Source of the DNA: Microcystis wesenbergii FACHB-1317
Lineage (GTDB): Bacteria; Cyanobacteriota; Cyanobacteriia; Cyanobacteriales; Microcystaceae
Direction of reading: 5' to 3'
DNA length: 45,826 nt
NCBI RefSeq assembly: GCF_014696875.1
Contig: NZ_JACJQV010000196.1
Coordinates: 1-45,826, forward strand
Shown: positions 8,448-17,584 of the stretch, one piece after another
Layout: every line of letters begins with the position of its first letter
How positions within the stretch are numbered: position 1 is the stretch's first letter
Position numbers and translations under genes: made by a program
The notes under the pieces: model-generated
Databases searched by the model: none
The model's input: the letters and a program-made list of their open reading frames with translations, nothing else
What the model was told of the DNA's origin: nothing

Positions 8448-8793
8448 AGATTTGAGGAAATACTTAAAAATAACTTATTGTTAGTTTAAATGATGACAGC
8501 CATTCTCGTCAAGGTGAAGCACAGACTAAATCCTCATACTAAATCTGGTTATTAAAGACTGATTATTTATTCCCCTTTTTGCATGAGTGCATGAGGAGAA
8601 AACGGGTTTCTCCGAGAAACCCGTTTTCTGTGAGTTACTCAACGGATATTTCAGCTGCAAGAACAAACCCCATCTATCCCAGAAAAGCTATATATTGAGA
8701 TGCACATCTGTAAATTTACATATCTATGGCAGTAGGATGTTTATCTAACACTTTTGACAATGACAGAGAAAACTATCCTACCCACAGGTTAAA
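8448..8793. other. Intergenic region with hairpin repeat
   Basis: Divides two minus-strand units. It holds the hairpin at 8597-8629 and otherwise AT-rich sequence with no coding character. The promoter of the ParA-fusion operon should lie in 8448-8590, but no convincing -35/-10 pair was picked out. Confidence 0.5.
8597..8629. repeat. 15-bp-arm perfect hairpin, copy 2
   Basis: AGAAAACGGGTTTCT (8597-8611), loop CCG, exact reverse complement (8615-8629). The arms are identical to those at 490-522 while the loop and flanks differ. Confidence 0.85.
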
Positions 8794-9735
8794 TTAATTA
8801 AACTGCATAATTTTCTCGGCTACTTTCTGGGAAATAAAAGGTAAAATTGAGCGATTTTGACTGTTATCTTTTCCCTCGGTAAATACCACCAAGAGATAGG
8901 GAGTATGATGGGGAATTTCAATATAAGCTGCATCGTGACGTACTTGACTTGTCCAACCAGCTTTTGACCAAATTTGACTATTTTCTGGTAATCCCTGTCC
9001 CAAAAATCCTAAGATTTGTGTATCATCTCCTTGACTTGTCCAATCAGCAGGATTAAGACTTCGTTTTAGTAAAGACATCATCATTTGAGAACGTTGGGAA
9101 GAAACAGCAATCCCCCCGATAATAGTATGAATTAAACGCGCCACTGCATTGCTAGTTAACATATTGCGATTCTCCATTAATTCCCCTAAAAAAGCGCGTT
9201 CACGTCCATAGGGACCATCAGACCAAGTTTTTTGATTAACGTTAATTGTCGCTAATTCTGGCCAATTTAAGGATTGAAAATAACGATTAACTATGTTGCG
9301 TTGTTGCTTCCAAGTTTCAAAGGGACCGGCGGAAATTTCTGGACCGCTAGTGGTTCCCGTAACCAGATCTACAACTAAACTGGTAGCATCATTACTAGAG
9401 TCAACAATCATGTCACGAATGGCGCGATTTAATTCGCGGCTTTCGGCAATCATCCCCCCCTCTAACCACTCATGAATCGCTACTAGATAAAATAATTTCA
9501 CTAAACTAGCGGGATAGGTTCTTTCTTGTCCGCGATAGCTAAATCCGCGGGGGGAATATTTCCAGAATTCTTCGTGAGAAATTGCTCCCCCCGTGTTGAC
9601 GATAACAGGAGGATCATATACTATCCAAGTTAGGGCAATTTGTTCTTGAGCTAATTGGGTAAATTCTCGCCAAGTTGTTTCTAAAATATCTGTACCGAAC
9701 TGTTGGAGGTGGTCTTCAGTATGAAAAAAGTTCAT
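8794..9735 (-). CDS. Class A beta-lactamase-fold serine hydrolase, no signal peptide
   Basis: The protein has 313 residues. It carries the three active-site elements of the penicillin-recognising serine enzyme fold: SLVK at 77-80 (SxxK), SSN at 113-115 (SDN-like) and KAG in SKAGWTSQV (KTG-like, about 259-261). Class A enzymes normally are exported, but the N-terminus (MNFFHTEDHLQQFGTD) is hydrophilic and shows no signal peptide or lipobox, so the protein should be cytosolic. It may not be a lactamase; such cyanobacterial proteins are annotated as serine hydrolases of unknown substrate. It is transcribed away from the phosphopantetheinyl transferase gene with a 110-base divergent spacer. Confidence 0.8.
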   Translation of the reverse strand: MNFFHTEDHLQQFGTDILETTWREFTQLAQEQIALTWIVYDPPVIVNTGGAISHEEFWKYSPRGFSYRGQERTYPASLVKLFYLVAIHEWLEGGMIAESRELNRAIRDMIVDSSNDATSLVVDLVTGTTSGPEISAGPFETWKQQRNIVNRYFQSLNWPELATINVNQKTWSDGPYGRERAFLGELMENRNMLTSNAVARLIHTIIGGIAVSSQRSQMMMSLLKRSLNPADWTSQGDDTQILGFLGQGLPENSQIWSKAGWTSQVRHDAAYIEIPHHTPYLLVVFTEGKDNSQNRSILPFISQKVAEKIMQFN

Positions 9736-9845
9736 AGGTGTGCTGCAAAGTCAAGAGTTAGAAGGTGGATAAATTCTTGAGTCGGCAATTCTCATTTTAC
9801 GGTAAAATTTACCGATAATTAATTATTTGATCGCTTCTGAGTTTA

Positions 9846-10508
9846 ATGTTTATATCTACCGATGAGGTTCATCTCTATTTTATCAGTCTTGATCCCTCTG
9901 GGGATAGACTAGAAAAACTGGCTTCTTTGCTCTCGGAAGATGAAATAATTAGAGCTAATCGTTACCATTTTCCCCAACACAAGCGGCGTTTTTTGGTGGC
10001 TAGGGGATGTTTACGGGAGATTTTAGGGTCATATTTGACCATAAGTCCCGAAAAAATCGAGTTTATCTACAGTGAACGGGGAAAACCGAGTATTAACTAC
10101 CAATTGCAGTTTAATCTCTCCCATTCCGAGGAGATGGCCATCTGTGGCTTGACTTTAACCGCTCGCATCGGGGTAGATTTAGAGAAAATGCGCGAGGTGA
10201 AAGATTTAGATAGCTTGACAAAAAGGTTTTTTTGTGCTAAGGAACATGAGCTTGTTGAAAAGTCCGCAGAGAAGGAAAAGTTATTTTTTCAGTTATGGAC
10301 GGCAAAAGAGGCTTATTTAAAGGCAGTGGGAACGGGAATTAGCGGGGGACTCGATCGAGTGGAAGTGGGCCTTAATCCCTTAAAATTAGACAATGTGGCG
10401 GGGGAATGGCAATTATGGACAGCAGCAATCGGCGATAATTATCGAGCGACGGTGGTTATCGAAGGTAGCGATCGAGTGATTAAAACCTTTGGCCTTTCTG
10501 ATCTATGA
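9846..10508 (+). CDS. 4'-phosphopantetheinyl transferase superfamily protein (Sfp/HetI type)
   Basis: Transfers the phosphopantetheine arm of CoA to carrier proteins of fatty acid, polyketide or non-ribosomal peptide synthases. The protein has 220 residues, typical of the Sfp group. Visible motifs are RGCLREILGSYL, FNLSHSEEMAICG, the Mg-binding GVDLEKMREV, and LWTAKEAYLKAVGTGISGGL (WxxKEAxxK). It is most likely the broad-range cyanobacterial enzyme related to HetI/Sll0495. It stands alone, 95 bases upstream of sqdX on the same strand. Confidence 0.93.
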   Translation: MFISTDEVHLYFISLDPSGDRLEKLASLLSEDEIIRANRYHFPQHKRRFLVARGCLREILGSYLTISPEKIEFIYSERGKPSINYQLQFNLSHSEEMAICGLTLTARIGVDLEKMREVKDLDSLTKRFFCAKEHELVEKSAEKEKLFFQLWTAKEAYLKAVGTGISGGLDRVEVGLNPLKLDNVAGEWQLWTAAIGDNYRATVVIEGSDRVIKTFGLSDL

Positions 10509-10603
10509 TTAATTGGGGAGTTAATTGCCTTGAGAAATTCAGTAATTATTCCTAGCTATCTCAAAAAGCTTGCCCTTAATTATTACTTAACCTTGTTTTC
10601 TCT

Positions 10604-11737
10604 ATGCGAATTGCTCTTTTTACAGAAACTTTCTTACCAAAAATCGATGGCATTGTCACCCGTCTTAAACATACCGTTGAACACCTACAAAGATTAGGTC
10701 ATCAGGTATTGGTTTTCTCTCCCGATGGCGGTTTAAAAGAGTACAAAGGTGCTAAGATTCATGGAGTTACAGGGATTCCCTTACCCCTATATCCGGAATT
10801 AAAAATGGCTTTCCCCCGGCCTTCAGTCGGTCAAGCTTTAGAGAGGTTTAAACCTGATATTATTCATGTGGTTAACCCGGCTGTTTTAGGATTGGGAGGT
10901 ATTTATTTTGCCAAAACGATGAACATTCCTCTCGTCGCTTCCTATCATACCCATCTCCCCCAATACCTACAACACTATGGATTAGGTTCCCTAGAAGGAT
11001 TACTCTGGGAATTATTAAAATTGGCCCACAATCAAGCAAGTTTAAATCTCTGCACTTCCACTGCTATGGTACAAGAATTATCTAGTCGTGGCATTGAAAA
11101 AGTAGAGCTTTGGCAAAGGGGAGTCGATACGGAATTATTTCAACCTCATTTAAAATCCCCGGCCATGAGACTGAAATTATCCCAAAATAACCCCGATAGT
11201 CCTCTCTTATTATACGTTGGTCGAGTGTCGGCCGAAAAAGAAATCGATCGCATTAAACCAGTATTAGAAGCGATTCCCGAAGCAAGATTTGCCATTGTGG
11301 GAGACGGTCCCCATCGGGAAGCTTTAACAAGTCATTTTGCCGATACAAATACCCATTTTGTCGGTTATTTACAGGGGTTAGAATTAGCCTCCGCTTTTGC
11401 TTCCGCAGATGCTTTTCTGTTTCCCTCACGCACAGAAACCCTCGGTTTGGTACTCTTAGAATCCATGGCTGCCGGTTGTCCGGTGGTGGCGGCAAATTCG
11501 GGGGGAATTCCCGATATTGTCACCGATGGAGTTAATGGTCATCTCTTCGATCCTAGGGATGAAAAAGGTTTAATTAGTGCCACCCAAAGATTACTAACCG
11601 CCAAGGCAGAAAGAGAGGAATTACGACGAAATGCGCGCCTAGAAGCGGAAAAATGGGCATGGCAAGCGGCCACCAAACAATTATTAAATTACTATCGCCG
11701 GGTTTTGAATAATAATTCTGTGGCTTTTGCCGCTTAA
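10604..11737 (+). CDS. sqdX: Sulfoquinovosyltransferase, SQDG synthase
   Basis: GT4/GT-B glycosyltransferase that joins UDP-sulfoquinovose to diacylglycerol to make the thylakoid lipid SQDG. The protein has 377 residues, family length. It starts with the SqdX signature MRIALFTETFLPKIDG, then SYHTHLPQYLQHYGLG, WQRGVDTELF, LLLYVGRVSAEKEID, and the donor-binding SRTETLGLVLLESMAAG with downstream NGHLFDPRD. No signal or transmembrane segment; expected to be peripheral on the membrane. sqdB is not in the window. It is followed by clpS after 55 bases. Confidence 0.96.
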   Translation: MRIALFTETFLPKIDGIVTRLKHTVEHLQRLGHQVLVFSPDGGLKEYKGAKIHGVTGIPLPLYPELKMAFPRPSVGQALERFKPDIIHVVNPAVLGLGGIYFAKTMNIPLVASYHTHLPQYLQHYGLGSLEGLLWELLKLAHNQASLNLCTSTAMVQELSSRGIEKVELWQRGVDTELFQPHLKSPAMRLKLSQNNPDSPLLLYVGRVSAEKEIDRIKPVLEAIPEARFAIVGDGPHREALTSHFADTNTHFVGYLQGLELASAFASADAFLFPSRTETLGLVLLESMAAGCPVVAANSGGIPDIVTDGVNGHLFDPRDEKGLISATQRLLTAKAEREELRRNARLEAEKWAWQAATKQLLNYYRRVLNNNSVAFAA

Positions 11738-11792
11738 TTGTTGTCAAAATGCTCGAATTTAACCGCAAAAACCTTGACCTATTGTAACTTTT

Positions 11793-12086
11793 ATGGCCAG
11801 CGCACCTAGTACCACCTTAGATAAGTCCACCCAAGTTGTCAAAAAGACTTATCCCAACTATAAAGTTATTGTTCTCAACGATGACTTTAACACCTTCGAT
11901 CATGTGGCCAATTGTTTAATTAAATATATCCCGGATATGACCACCGATCGAGCTTGGGAATTAACTAATCAAGTTCACTACCAAGGACAGGCAATTGTCT
12001 GGACAGGTCCCCAAGAACAAGCGGAACTTTATCACCAACAATTGCGACGGGAAGGATTAACCATGGCTCCCCTAGAGGCCGCATAA
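11793..12086 (+). CDS. clpS: ATP-dependent Clp protease adaptor ClpS
   Basis: Adaptor that delivers N-degron substrates to ClpC/ClpP. The protein has 97 residues with the canonical core YKVIVLNDDFNTFDHVANCL and late VHYQGQAIVWTGPQEQAE. The N-degron pocket region NDDFNTFDHV is intact. Cyanobacteria often carry two ClpS paralogues; the TxDHV-like motif fits the classical one. The DUF2103 gene starts two bases after the stop, so the two are co-transcribed. Confidence 0.95.
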   Translation: MASAPSTTLDKSTQVVKKTYPNYKVIVLNDDFNTFDHVANCLIKYIPDMTTDRAWELTNQVHYQGQAIVWTGPQEQAELYHQQLRREGLTMAPLEAA

Positions 12087-12088
12087 TT

Positions 12089-12373
12089 ATGAATAATGGT
12101 CGCTTAGTTTGGAATCATTCTACTCATATACCGGGGTTGATTGCGGTATTAGAAAAGTTAATTACCTATCAAGGAATCACCACTGTCACCCCCGGGGTAC
12201 TTTCTCGCTCAAAAGGTCATTGTCCGCGGTTACAATTGCGGATATCGGTGCCGATTCGTGGTGGTTTTAAGCTGATTGCGAGGACAGGAAAAAGTGTTCA
12301 GGAAGTCTTTGTTATCACCGATTTAAACCAAGAGGACTTAGAAATGGCTATCCAAGCTTGTTTAGGAAAATAA
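12089..12373 (+). CDS. DUF2103 family protein
   Basis: The protein has 94 residues, the usual length of this small family of uncharacterised, predicted metal-binding proteins. Seen are HSTHIPGLI near the N-terminus, then TVTPGVLSRSKGHCPRLQLR, GGFKLIARTGKSVQEVFVIT. The H, C and second H are the conserved potential ligands. The gene begins two bases after clpS, which suggests a role in the same regulon, but no function is known. Confidence 0.88.
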   Translation: MNNGRLVWNHSTHIPGLIAVLEKLITYQGITTVTPGVLSRSKGHCPRLQLRISVPIRGGFKLIARTGKSVQEVFVITDLNQEDLEMAIQACLGK

Positions 12374-12378
12374 CTGTC

Positions 12379-14325
12379 GTGGGTGCGTTGTTGAAAGGCT
12401 GCTGGTTACTAATCATTGTTTTTCTGTTTTTCTGTTTACATTCTCTCCCTAGTTTGGCAGTAGTGGATAGGGTTCCTTTAACAGTAACTTTATTGCAGGA
12501 ACGTTTAAGCGCACCCGTCCTTAAAGAAGGGATGACTACCATTAATTTAGCCAATTTAGTTATCGATATCCGCGATGAAAATAAGGAGCTGCAAGAACAA
12601 TTTTATCAACAGATTCAAGGTCAAATTAATCGCGCTAAACAACCCCTAGGTTTAGATTTTAGTAATTCCTTAATTCAAGGCAATTTTATCGCTTCCCGTC
12701 TGGGTTTACCGACTCCTTTAACAAAAGTGGCTCTGGCTACCTTATTATCACCCACGGAAGAACAGTTATTACAACAGGACGAAAATTTTTTATTCGATAG
12801 CGATGAACCGGTTTTTAATGTCACAGTATTTCGTGGACCTGTGAAGTTGCAGAGAACCGTATTTATGGGAGAAGTGGACTTTTCTAAGACTTTTTTTCTG
12901 CAAATTGTCGAAGCAATGGCAGCAAAATTTAGTCGTGAAAGTAATTGGGTAGAATCTCGTTTTGCTAGGGTAGCGAAATTTACCAAAGCCACTTTTATGG
13001 GAGATGTAAATTTTAGTCAAAGTCAATTTTTAAATAAAGCCATCTTTCGCACGGCCCATTTTAAAAGTATTACTAACTTCCATGGCAGTCATTTTACTGC
13101 TGAAGCTTATTTTGATCAAACCAAATACGATAAAACCGCAGATTTTACCCGTACTTTCTGGGAAAAGGAAGCCAATTTTTCCCAAAGTCAATGGCGAGAT
13201 CGTCCGCTATTTTCTAAGAGTAGATTTTTAAGTTTATTAACCTTTAGAAATGCCACTTTTGAAAAATCGGGTGCTTTCCGGTCTAGTTATTTTAATGGTG
13301 TGGTTAGTTTTCAAGATGTGAAACTTTTAGATCAGGTAGATTTTAGTAATTCCACTTTTACTAAAAATAGTTATTTAAGTGTATCAGGATTAGCTTTTGA
13401 TTCCGATAAAGCGAAAATACTGGGAGATAGAGGAGTAATTGGTCAAGCAATTTATTTACCAACCCTAGCAGGAAATGAAACAGTTTTAAGAAATTTAGTT
13501 CGTAATTTTCGCTCCCTAGAACAAATTGCCGATGCTAATCAAATTGAATACAAAACTGAAAAATTGCGAGTTCAACAGTTAAAACAAAAGCTAAATAATA
13601 TCTCATTTATTCGCCTAATTAACCTCACTTGGGTAGCTGATTTTCTGCATACTTCTTTCCTTGCTTTACTATTGCTATTAAGTCAAGATGGTACAAATTT
13701 TAGTTTAGTTTTCGGCACAGGAATCATAATTTTTGCCTATTTTGGCTGCTTATTTTGGTTAATTGATCGCGTGCGTCGTCTGACTCCTAAACCAGTAATT
13801 CCTAATCGTTATGAAATCTTTTGTATGGTAACTAGCTATATTATTCTCACCCTTTCCGGTGTGTTTAATATCCTGCAATCTGCCAGTCGTCCTCTACTAA
13901 CTTTAACAGCTATTGCCCTAATTCTTGTCCCCTTACCCCTAATTTTAATTATCGAACTTTATCGTCGGGGACGCTATCACGATTTAATGGATAGTTCCTA
14001 TTTCCTACAAGATGGTAGTATGCGACAATTACGCTTATTAATCACCCGTTTACCCGTGGTTCCCCAATTTCCCCTCTTTCGCGATCGTTATACTCCCATT
14101 CCCTGGCAAAAGCGTTGGAATTGGTTAAATTATTACGATTTAAGTCTCAATAATTTGCTAAAAATAGGCTTTAATGATTGGCGAGTTCGCGATCAAGAAT
14201 TACCCGCTATCATTTCTTTTTTAGTTTGGTATCAATGGGGTATCGGCATCTTTTATATCACTCTCCTTATCTGGACTCTCTCGCGCACAATTCCGGGGTT
14301 AAATCTCTTGATTTATTTAAAATAA
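12379..14325 (+). CDS. Pentapeptide-repeat protein with C-terminal membrane domain
   Basis: About 648 residues. A hydrophobic N-terminal segment ending LPSLAVVD looks like a signal peptide. A Phe-centred pentapeptide beta-helix (motifs such as ANFSQSQW, ADFTRTFW, VDFSNSTF) spans roughly residues 140-335. Then come an alpha-helical region with KTEKLRVQQLKQKLNN and about four to five membrane segments (LVFGTGIIIFAYFGCLFWLI, ALILVPLPLILIIELY and others). This is unlike the soluble A(D/N)LXX proteins. The start is uncertain: GTG at 12379, five bases after the DUF2103 stop with AGGA upstream, is preferred over a TTG at 12358 that overlaps that gene. Function unknown; probably the third gene of the clpS unit. 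Confidence 0.8.
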   Translation: MGALLKGCWLLIIVFLFFCLHSLPSLAVVDRVPLTVTLLQERLSAPVLKEGMTTINLANLVIDIRDENKELQEQFYQQIQGQINRAKQPLGLDFSNSLIQGNFIASRLGLPTPLTKVALATLLSPTEEQLLQQDENFLFDSDEPVFNVTVFRGPVKLQRTVFMGEVDFSKTFFLQIVEAMAAKFSRESNWVESRFARVAKFTKATFMGDVNFSQSQFLNKAIFRTAHFKSITNFHGSHFTAEAYFDQTKYDKTADFTRTFWEKEANFSQSQWRDRPLFSKSRFLSLLTFRNATFEKSGAFRSSYFNGVVSFQDVKLLDQVDFSNSTFTKNSYLSVSGLAFDSDKAKILGDRGVIGQAIYLPTLAGNETVLRNLVRNFRSLEQIADANQIEYKTEKLRVQQLKQKLNNISFIRLINLTWVADFLHTSFLALLLLLSQDGTNFSLVFGTGIIIFAYFGCLFWLIDRVRRLTPKPVIPNRYEIFCMVTSYIILTLSGVFNILQSASRPLLTLTAIALILVPLPLILIIELYRRGRYHDLMDSSYFLQDGSMRQLRLLITRLPVVPQFPLFRDRYTPIPWQKRWNWLNYYDLSLNNLLKIGFNDWRVRDQELPAIISFLVWYQWGIGIFYITLLIWTLSRTIPGLNLLIYLK

Positions 14326-14346
14326 ACTGTAAAAATTTAAATACAA

Positions 14347-14610
14347 ATGAACTTATAAACCCTTGGACAAAATACTTCTCAAGCTGAAGTAACTCATATT
14401 TCTTCTCATGGAATATGGATTCTTGCAAACCATGAAGAAATGCTTCTTTCTTATCAAGATTTTCCTTGGTTTCAAGATGTCCCTATTAGACAAATTTTAA
14501 ATATACAAGAGCCTTTTCCTAATCATTTTTATTGGCCAGATTTAGATGCAGATTTAAGCACAGATAGCAAAGCTTTTAACTTAGTGTCAGCAGAAGTCCC
14601 TCGCTTTTAA
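14347..14610 (+). pseudogene. DUF2442 family protein, nonsense-disrupted
   Basis: From ATG 14347 the frame reads M-N-L then TAA at 14356-14358, then continues open to TAA 14608 with 84 codons of clear DUF2442 type: AEVTHISSHGIWILANHEEM, YQDFPWFQDVPIRQIL, FYWPDLDADLS. The normal start region of the family corresponds to the codons around the premature stop, and no alternative in-frame start lies before the conserved part. It is therefore a pseudogene with a single nonsense mutation near the start. Some DUF2442 genes pair with DUF4160 in toxin-antitoxin-like modules; no partner is adjacent here. Confidence 0.75.
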
Positions 14611-14717
14611 CGATCGGATGAATGTTGACACTAAATTAAAATACACCAACAGCCGCCTAAGCCTCGCCTAGGTTGTACTTCATCTTTATGAGAAATGCTC
14701 TAATAAACCTAAAGTTT

Positions 14718-15758
14718 TTAAATTGAATAATCGATAAATTTCTCACTTTTATTGTCAAAATCAGTGAGTAAGGTCGCTTTTCTTGGTTTTAAATTTACCG
14801 TTTGTTCTGGTTGTAACTGTAATTGCTTGTACTCCTCACGATTGAGATAAGCCACCACCATTTCCCCATCGGCTAACATTAATTCTACTTGTATTTCCCA
14901 GCCTAAATGAATAACTCTTTTCACCACTGCCCAACTATTCAACCCATCTTGATTGGGCATAATTTCGAGGTCGTGGGGACGGATAAAAACGGTGGAATTA
15001 TCACCTGGATGATGTCCATTTCCTAACCCTGCTAAACTGGGTAAGATATTCACTTCCCCAATAAACTGCATCACAAAAGCTGTGGCAGGATGATCGTAAA
15101 TTTCGACGGGAGAACCCACCTGTTCAATTTTACCATGATTCATCACGACAATCGTATCAGCTACCTCCATTGCTTCCTCTTGATCGTGGGTAACAAAGAC
15201 ACTGGTAACGTGAACTTCTTCGTGTAAATTTCTCAGCCATACCCTTAATTCTTTTCTGACTTTTGCATCTAAAGCTCCAAAGGGTTCATCTAATAATAAT
15301 ACATTTGGTTGAATGGCTAAAGCGCGGGCTAAAGCTACTCTTTGCCGTTGTCCTCCCGATAATTGGGCGGGATAGCGATCGCCTAATCCTTGTAATTGAA
15401 TTAATTCTAATAGTTCCTCAACTTTTTTCTTAATTACTGGCGATTTTTGCTGGCGAATTTCTAGACCAAAAGCAATATTTTGACGGACATTTAAATGTTT
15501 AAATAGGGCATAATGTTGAAAAACAAAGCCGATATTTCTCCGTCTAGGATCCAGATGGGTGGTATCTTGTCCGTTAATGATAATTGCGCCACTGTCGGGA
15601 GTTTCTAATCCCGCAATTGAACGTAATAAGGTAGATTTTCCCGATCCCGATGGTCCGAGGAGGGCAACTAATTTGCCTTCAGGAATGGTTAAATTGATAT
15701 TATCTAAAGCTTGAAAATTGCCGAAACGTTTAGAAACTTGCTGGATGGTAATACTCAT
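14718..15758 (-). CDS. cysA: Sulfate/thiosulfate ABC transporter ATP-binding protein
   Basis: ATPase of the sulfate importer. The protein has 346 residues. The N-terminal ATPase domain has Walker [11 protein letters not shown]-loop VFQHYALF, signature [15 protein letters not shown], Walker [13 protein letters not shown] and switch His in [11 protein letters not shown]; the C-terminal part is a TOBE-like domain ([10 protein letters not shown]). It is the last gene of the minus-strand operon sbpA-NIL-cysT-cysW-cysA. Its start ATG at 15758 lies in a 16-base sequence that is duplicated 61 bases upstream by a repeat insertion. Expected to be induced by sulfur limitation. Confidence 0.95.
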   Translation of the reverse strand: MSITIQQVSKRFGNFQALDNINLTIPEGKLVALLGPSGSGKSTLLRSIAGLETPDSGAIIINGQDTTHLDPRRRNIGFVFQHYALFKHLNVRQNIAFGLEIRQQKSPVIKKKVEELLELIQLQGLGDRYPAQLSGGQRQRVALARALAIQPNVLLLDEPFGALDAKVRKELRVWLRNLHEEVHVTSVFVTHDQEEAMEVADTIVVMNHGKIEQVGSPVEIYDHPATAFVMQFIGEVNILPSLAGLGNGHHPGDNSTVFIRPHDLEIMPNQDGLNSWAVVKRVIHLGWEIQVELMLADGEMVVAYLNREEYKQLQLQPEQTVNLKPRKATLLTDFDNKSEKFIDYSI

Positions 15759-15830
15759 ATTTTTAGGTTTTTTGTAGAACGTAGGTTCGGTTGAAGCATG
15801 AAACCCAACGCCCGCTCATATTTTTAGGTT
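15754..15830. repeat. Short repeat insertion with 16-bp duplication over the cysA start
   Basis: CTCATATTTTTAGGTT occurs at 15754-15769 and again at 15815-15830. Between the copies is a dispersed repeat (15774-15819 core) that also occurs inverted at 3859-3899. The duplicated segment includes the cysA start codon, so a second ATG now lies upstream; it opens an 18-codon frame ending four bases before the real start. Confidence 0.75.
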
Positions 15831-15838
15831 AATTATAG

Positions 15839-16681
15839 TTAAGTAGTGTGAATTTTGTGGGCGGTTTTACGTTCGAGAATTTCTTTAATAATTAAAGTAA
15901 CTCCGGCTAGTAAGGCGAGAATAGCCGCCGCACTAAAAGCGGCAGGAGTGAGATAATTTTTATAAGCCTGTTCTACGAAAATTGGCAGGGTGGCAGTTCT
16001 CCCTAAAATACTGCCAGAAACCACAGAAACCGCCCCAAATTCTCCCATCGCCCGGGCATTAGTTAACAGCACTCCGTACATCAATCCCCAACGAATATTG
16101 GGTAAAGTTATGCGCCAGAAAATCTGCCAATCACTTGCCCCTAAAGTGCGCCCCGCTTCCTCTTGTTCCAAACCAATTTCTTCTAAGACTGGGATAACTT
16201 CTCTAGCCACAAAAGGCATAGTAACAAATATAGTTGCTAATACCATTCCGGGTAAAGCAAAAAGTATTTTTATATCGAAAAATTCTAGGAAAGAACCTAA
16301 CCAACCATTGCGCCCATAGAGCAGTACAATCATTAACCCCGCTACCACGGGAGAAACGGCAAAAGGTAAGTCAATTAAACTAATTAATAAAGTTTTGCCA
16401 CGAAATTGATTGCGAGCAATTACCCAAGCTGCACAAAGTCCAAAAATTGTGTTTAAAGGTACAGTAATTAGGGCAATAATTACTGTTAATTTTACCGCTT
16501 CGATAAAGTCAGAAGTTCCCGCCGCTTCTAAAAAAGCTTGGAATCCATTGCGAAAAGCATAGTAAAATACTGCCGCTGCTGGAATAAATAATAATAGTGC
16601 CAGATAAACAAGGGCGATGATAATTAGTAGGGGTTTGTAATCCCACTCTTTCGGTTTAGTTGATTTTTTTAGACTCAGCAT
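15839..16681 (-). CDS. cysW: Sulfate ABC transporter permease CysW
   Basis: Inner-membrane subunit of the sulfate importer. The protein has 280 residues with about six membrane helices beginning LLIIIALVYLALLLFIPAAA. The cytoplasmic EAA loop that contacts CysA is EEAGRTLGASDWQIFWR followed by ITLPNIRWG. DLPFAVSPVVAGLM is typical of CysW. It is located between cysT (41 bases upstream) and cysA (80 bases downstream) in the operon. Confidence 0.95.
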   Translation of the reverse strand: MLSLKKSTKPKEWDYKPLLIIIALVYLALLLFIPAAAVFYYAFRNGFQAFLEAAGTSDFIEAVKLTVIIALITVPLNTIFGLCAAWVIARNQFRGKTLLISLIDLPFAVSPVVAGLMIVLLYGRNGWLGSFLEFFDIKILFALPGMVLATIFVTMPFVAREVIPVLEEIGLEQEEAGRTLGASDWQIFWRITLPNIRWGLMYGVLLTNARAMGEFGAVSVVSGSILGRTATLPIFVEQAYKNYLTPAAFSAAAILALLAGVTLIIKEILERKTAHKIHTT

Positions 16682-16722
16682 TTTTGATCTGTCTCCAGTT
16701 ATACCCTAATATTTTTTACTCT

Positions 16723-17565
16723 TTACTTAACTCTGTATTTTTGCCCCCATTGCTGCAGGAAATTAATTACTACTAACATGAACAAAGAAACCAGCAATAA
16801 AACCATGCCGATTACTGTCGCCCCTGTGTAATCATATTCCTCTAGTCTTTGGAAGATTAAAACTGGGGCAATTAAATCCTTAAAGGGGATATTAGAGGAG
16901 ATAATTACCACGGAACCATATTCACCGATCGCTCTGGCAAAACCGAGGGCAACTCCTGTTAAAATAGCGGGTAGTAATGGGGGAAAAATAACTCGCCAGA
17001 AGATTTGCCAAGAGGAAGCACCTAAAGATAAAGCCGCTTCTTCTACTTCTTTTTCCATTTCCTGTAAAACTGGCTGTAAGGTGCGGACAACGAAGGGTAA
17101 AGCGATAAATAACATCGCCACAAAAACCCCTAAGATGGTAAAAGATATCTTAATGCCAAAGGGGGCAAAAAATTGACCGATCCAACCGTTATCACTGTAA
17201 ACCGTGGCTAGGACTAAACCAGCAACAGAAGTGGGTAAAGCAAAGGGCAAATCCACACAAGCATCGACAATTTTTTTACCGGGGAATCGATACCGCACTA
17301 ATACCCAAGCGATAATAGTGCCAAAAACTCCGTCAATTAATCCGGCGATTAAGGAAGTAAAAAAAGTGACTTGGTAAGCGGATAAAGAAATCGGTAAAGT
17401 GGCAATGCGCCAAAATTCGGCAAAACCAAGGGTTAGGGATTTAGCAAATAGTGCCGCTGCTGGTAAAACCAACAAAACCACTAGATAACTAATGGTAATT
17501 ACCCAAGGAATAGAAACTTTTTTCAGGGGTTGACTGGGAGATAAAGATAATTGTGGGTTAGCCAT
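16723..17565 (-). CDS. cysT: Sulfate ABC transporter permease CysT (CysU)
   Basis: Second membrane subunit of the sulfate importer. The protein has 280 residues and about six helices. Conserved pieces are [20 protein letters not shown] and the EAA loop [20 protein letters not shown], then [19 protein letters not shown]. It follows the NIL-domain gene by 19 bases in the same operon. Confidence 0.95.
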   Translation of the reverse strand: MANPQLSLSPSQPLKKVSIPWVITISYLVVLLVLPAAALFAKSLTLGFAEFWRIATLPISLSAYQVTFFTSLIAGLIDGVFGTIIAWVLVRYRFPGKKIVDACVDLPFALPTSVAGLVLATVYSDNGWIGQFFAPFGIKISFTILGVFVAMLFIALPFVVRTLQPVLQEMEKEVEEAALSLGASSWQIFWRVIFPPLLPAILTGVALGFARAIGEYGSVVIISSNIPFKDLIAPVLIFQRLEEYDYTGATVIGMVLLLVSLFMLVVINFLQQWGQKYRVK

Positions 17566-17584
17566 TGTTAATTATTGCTAGAGA

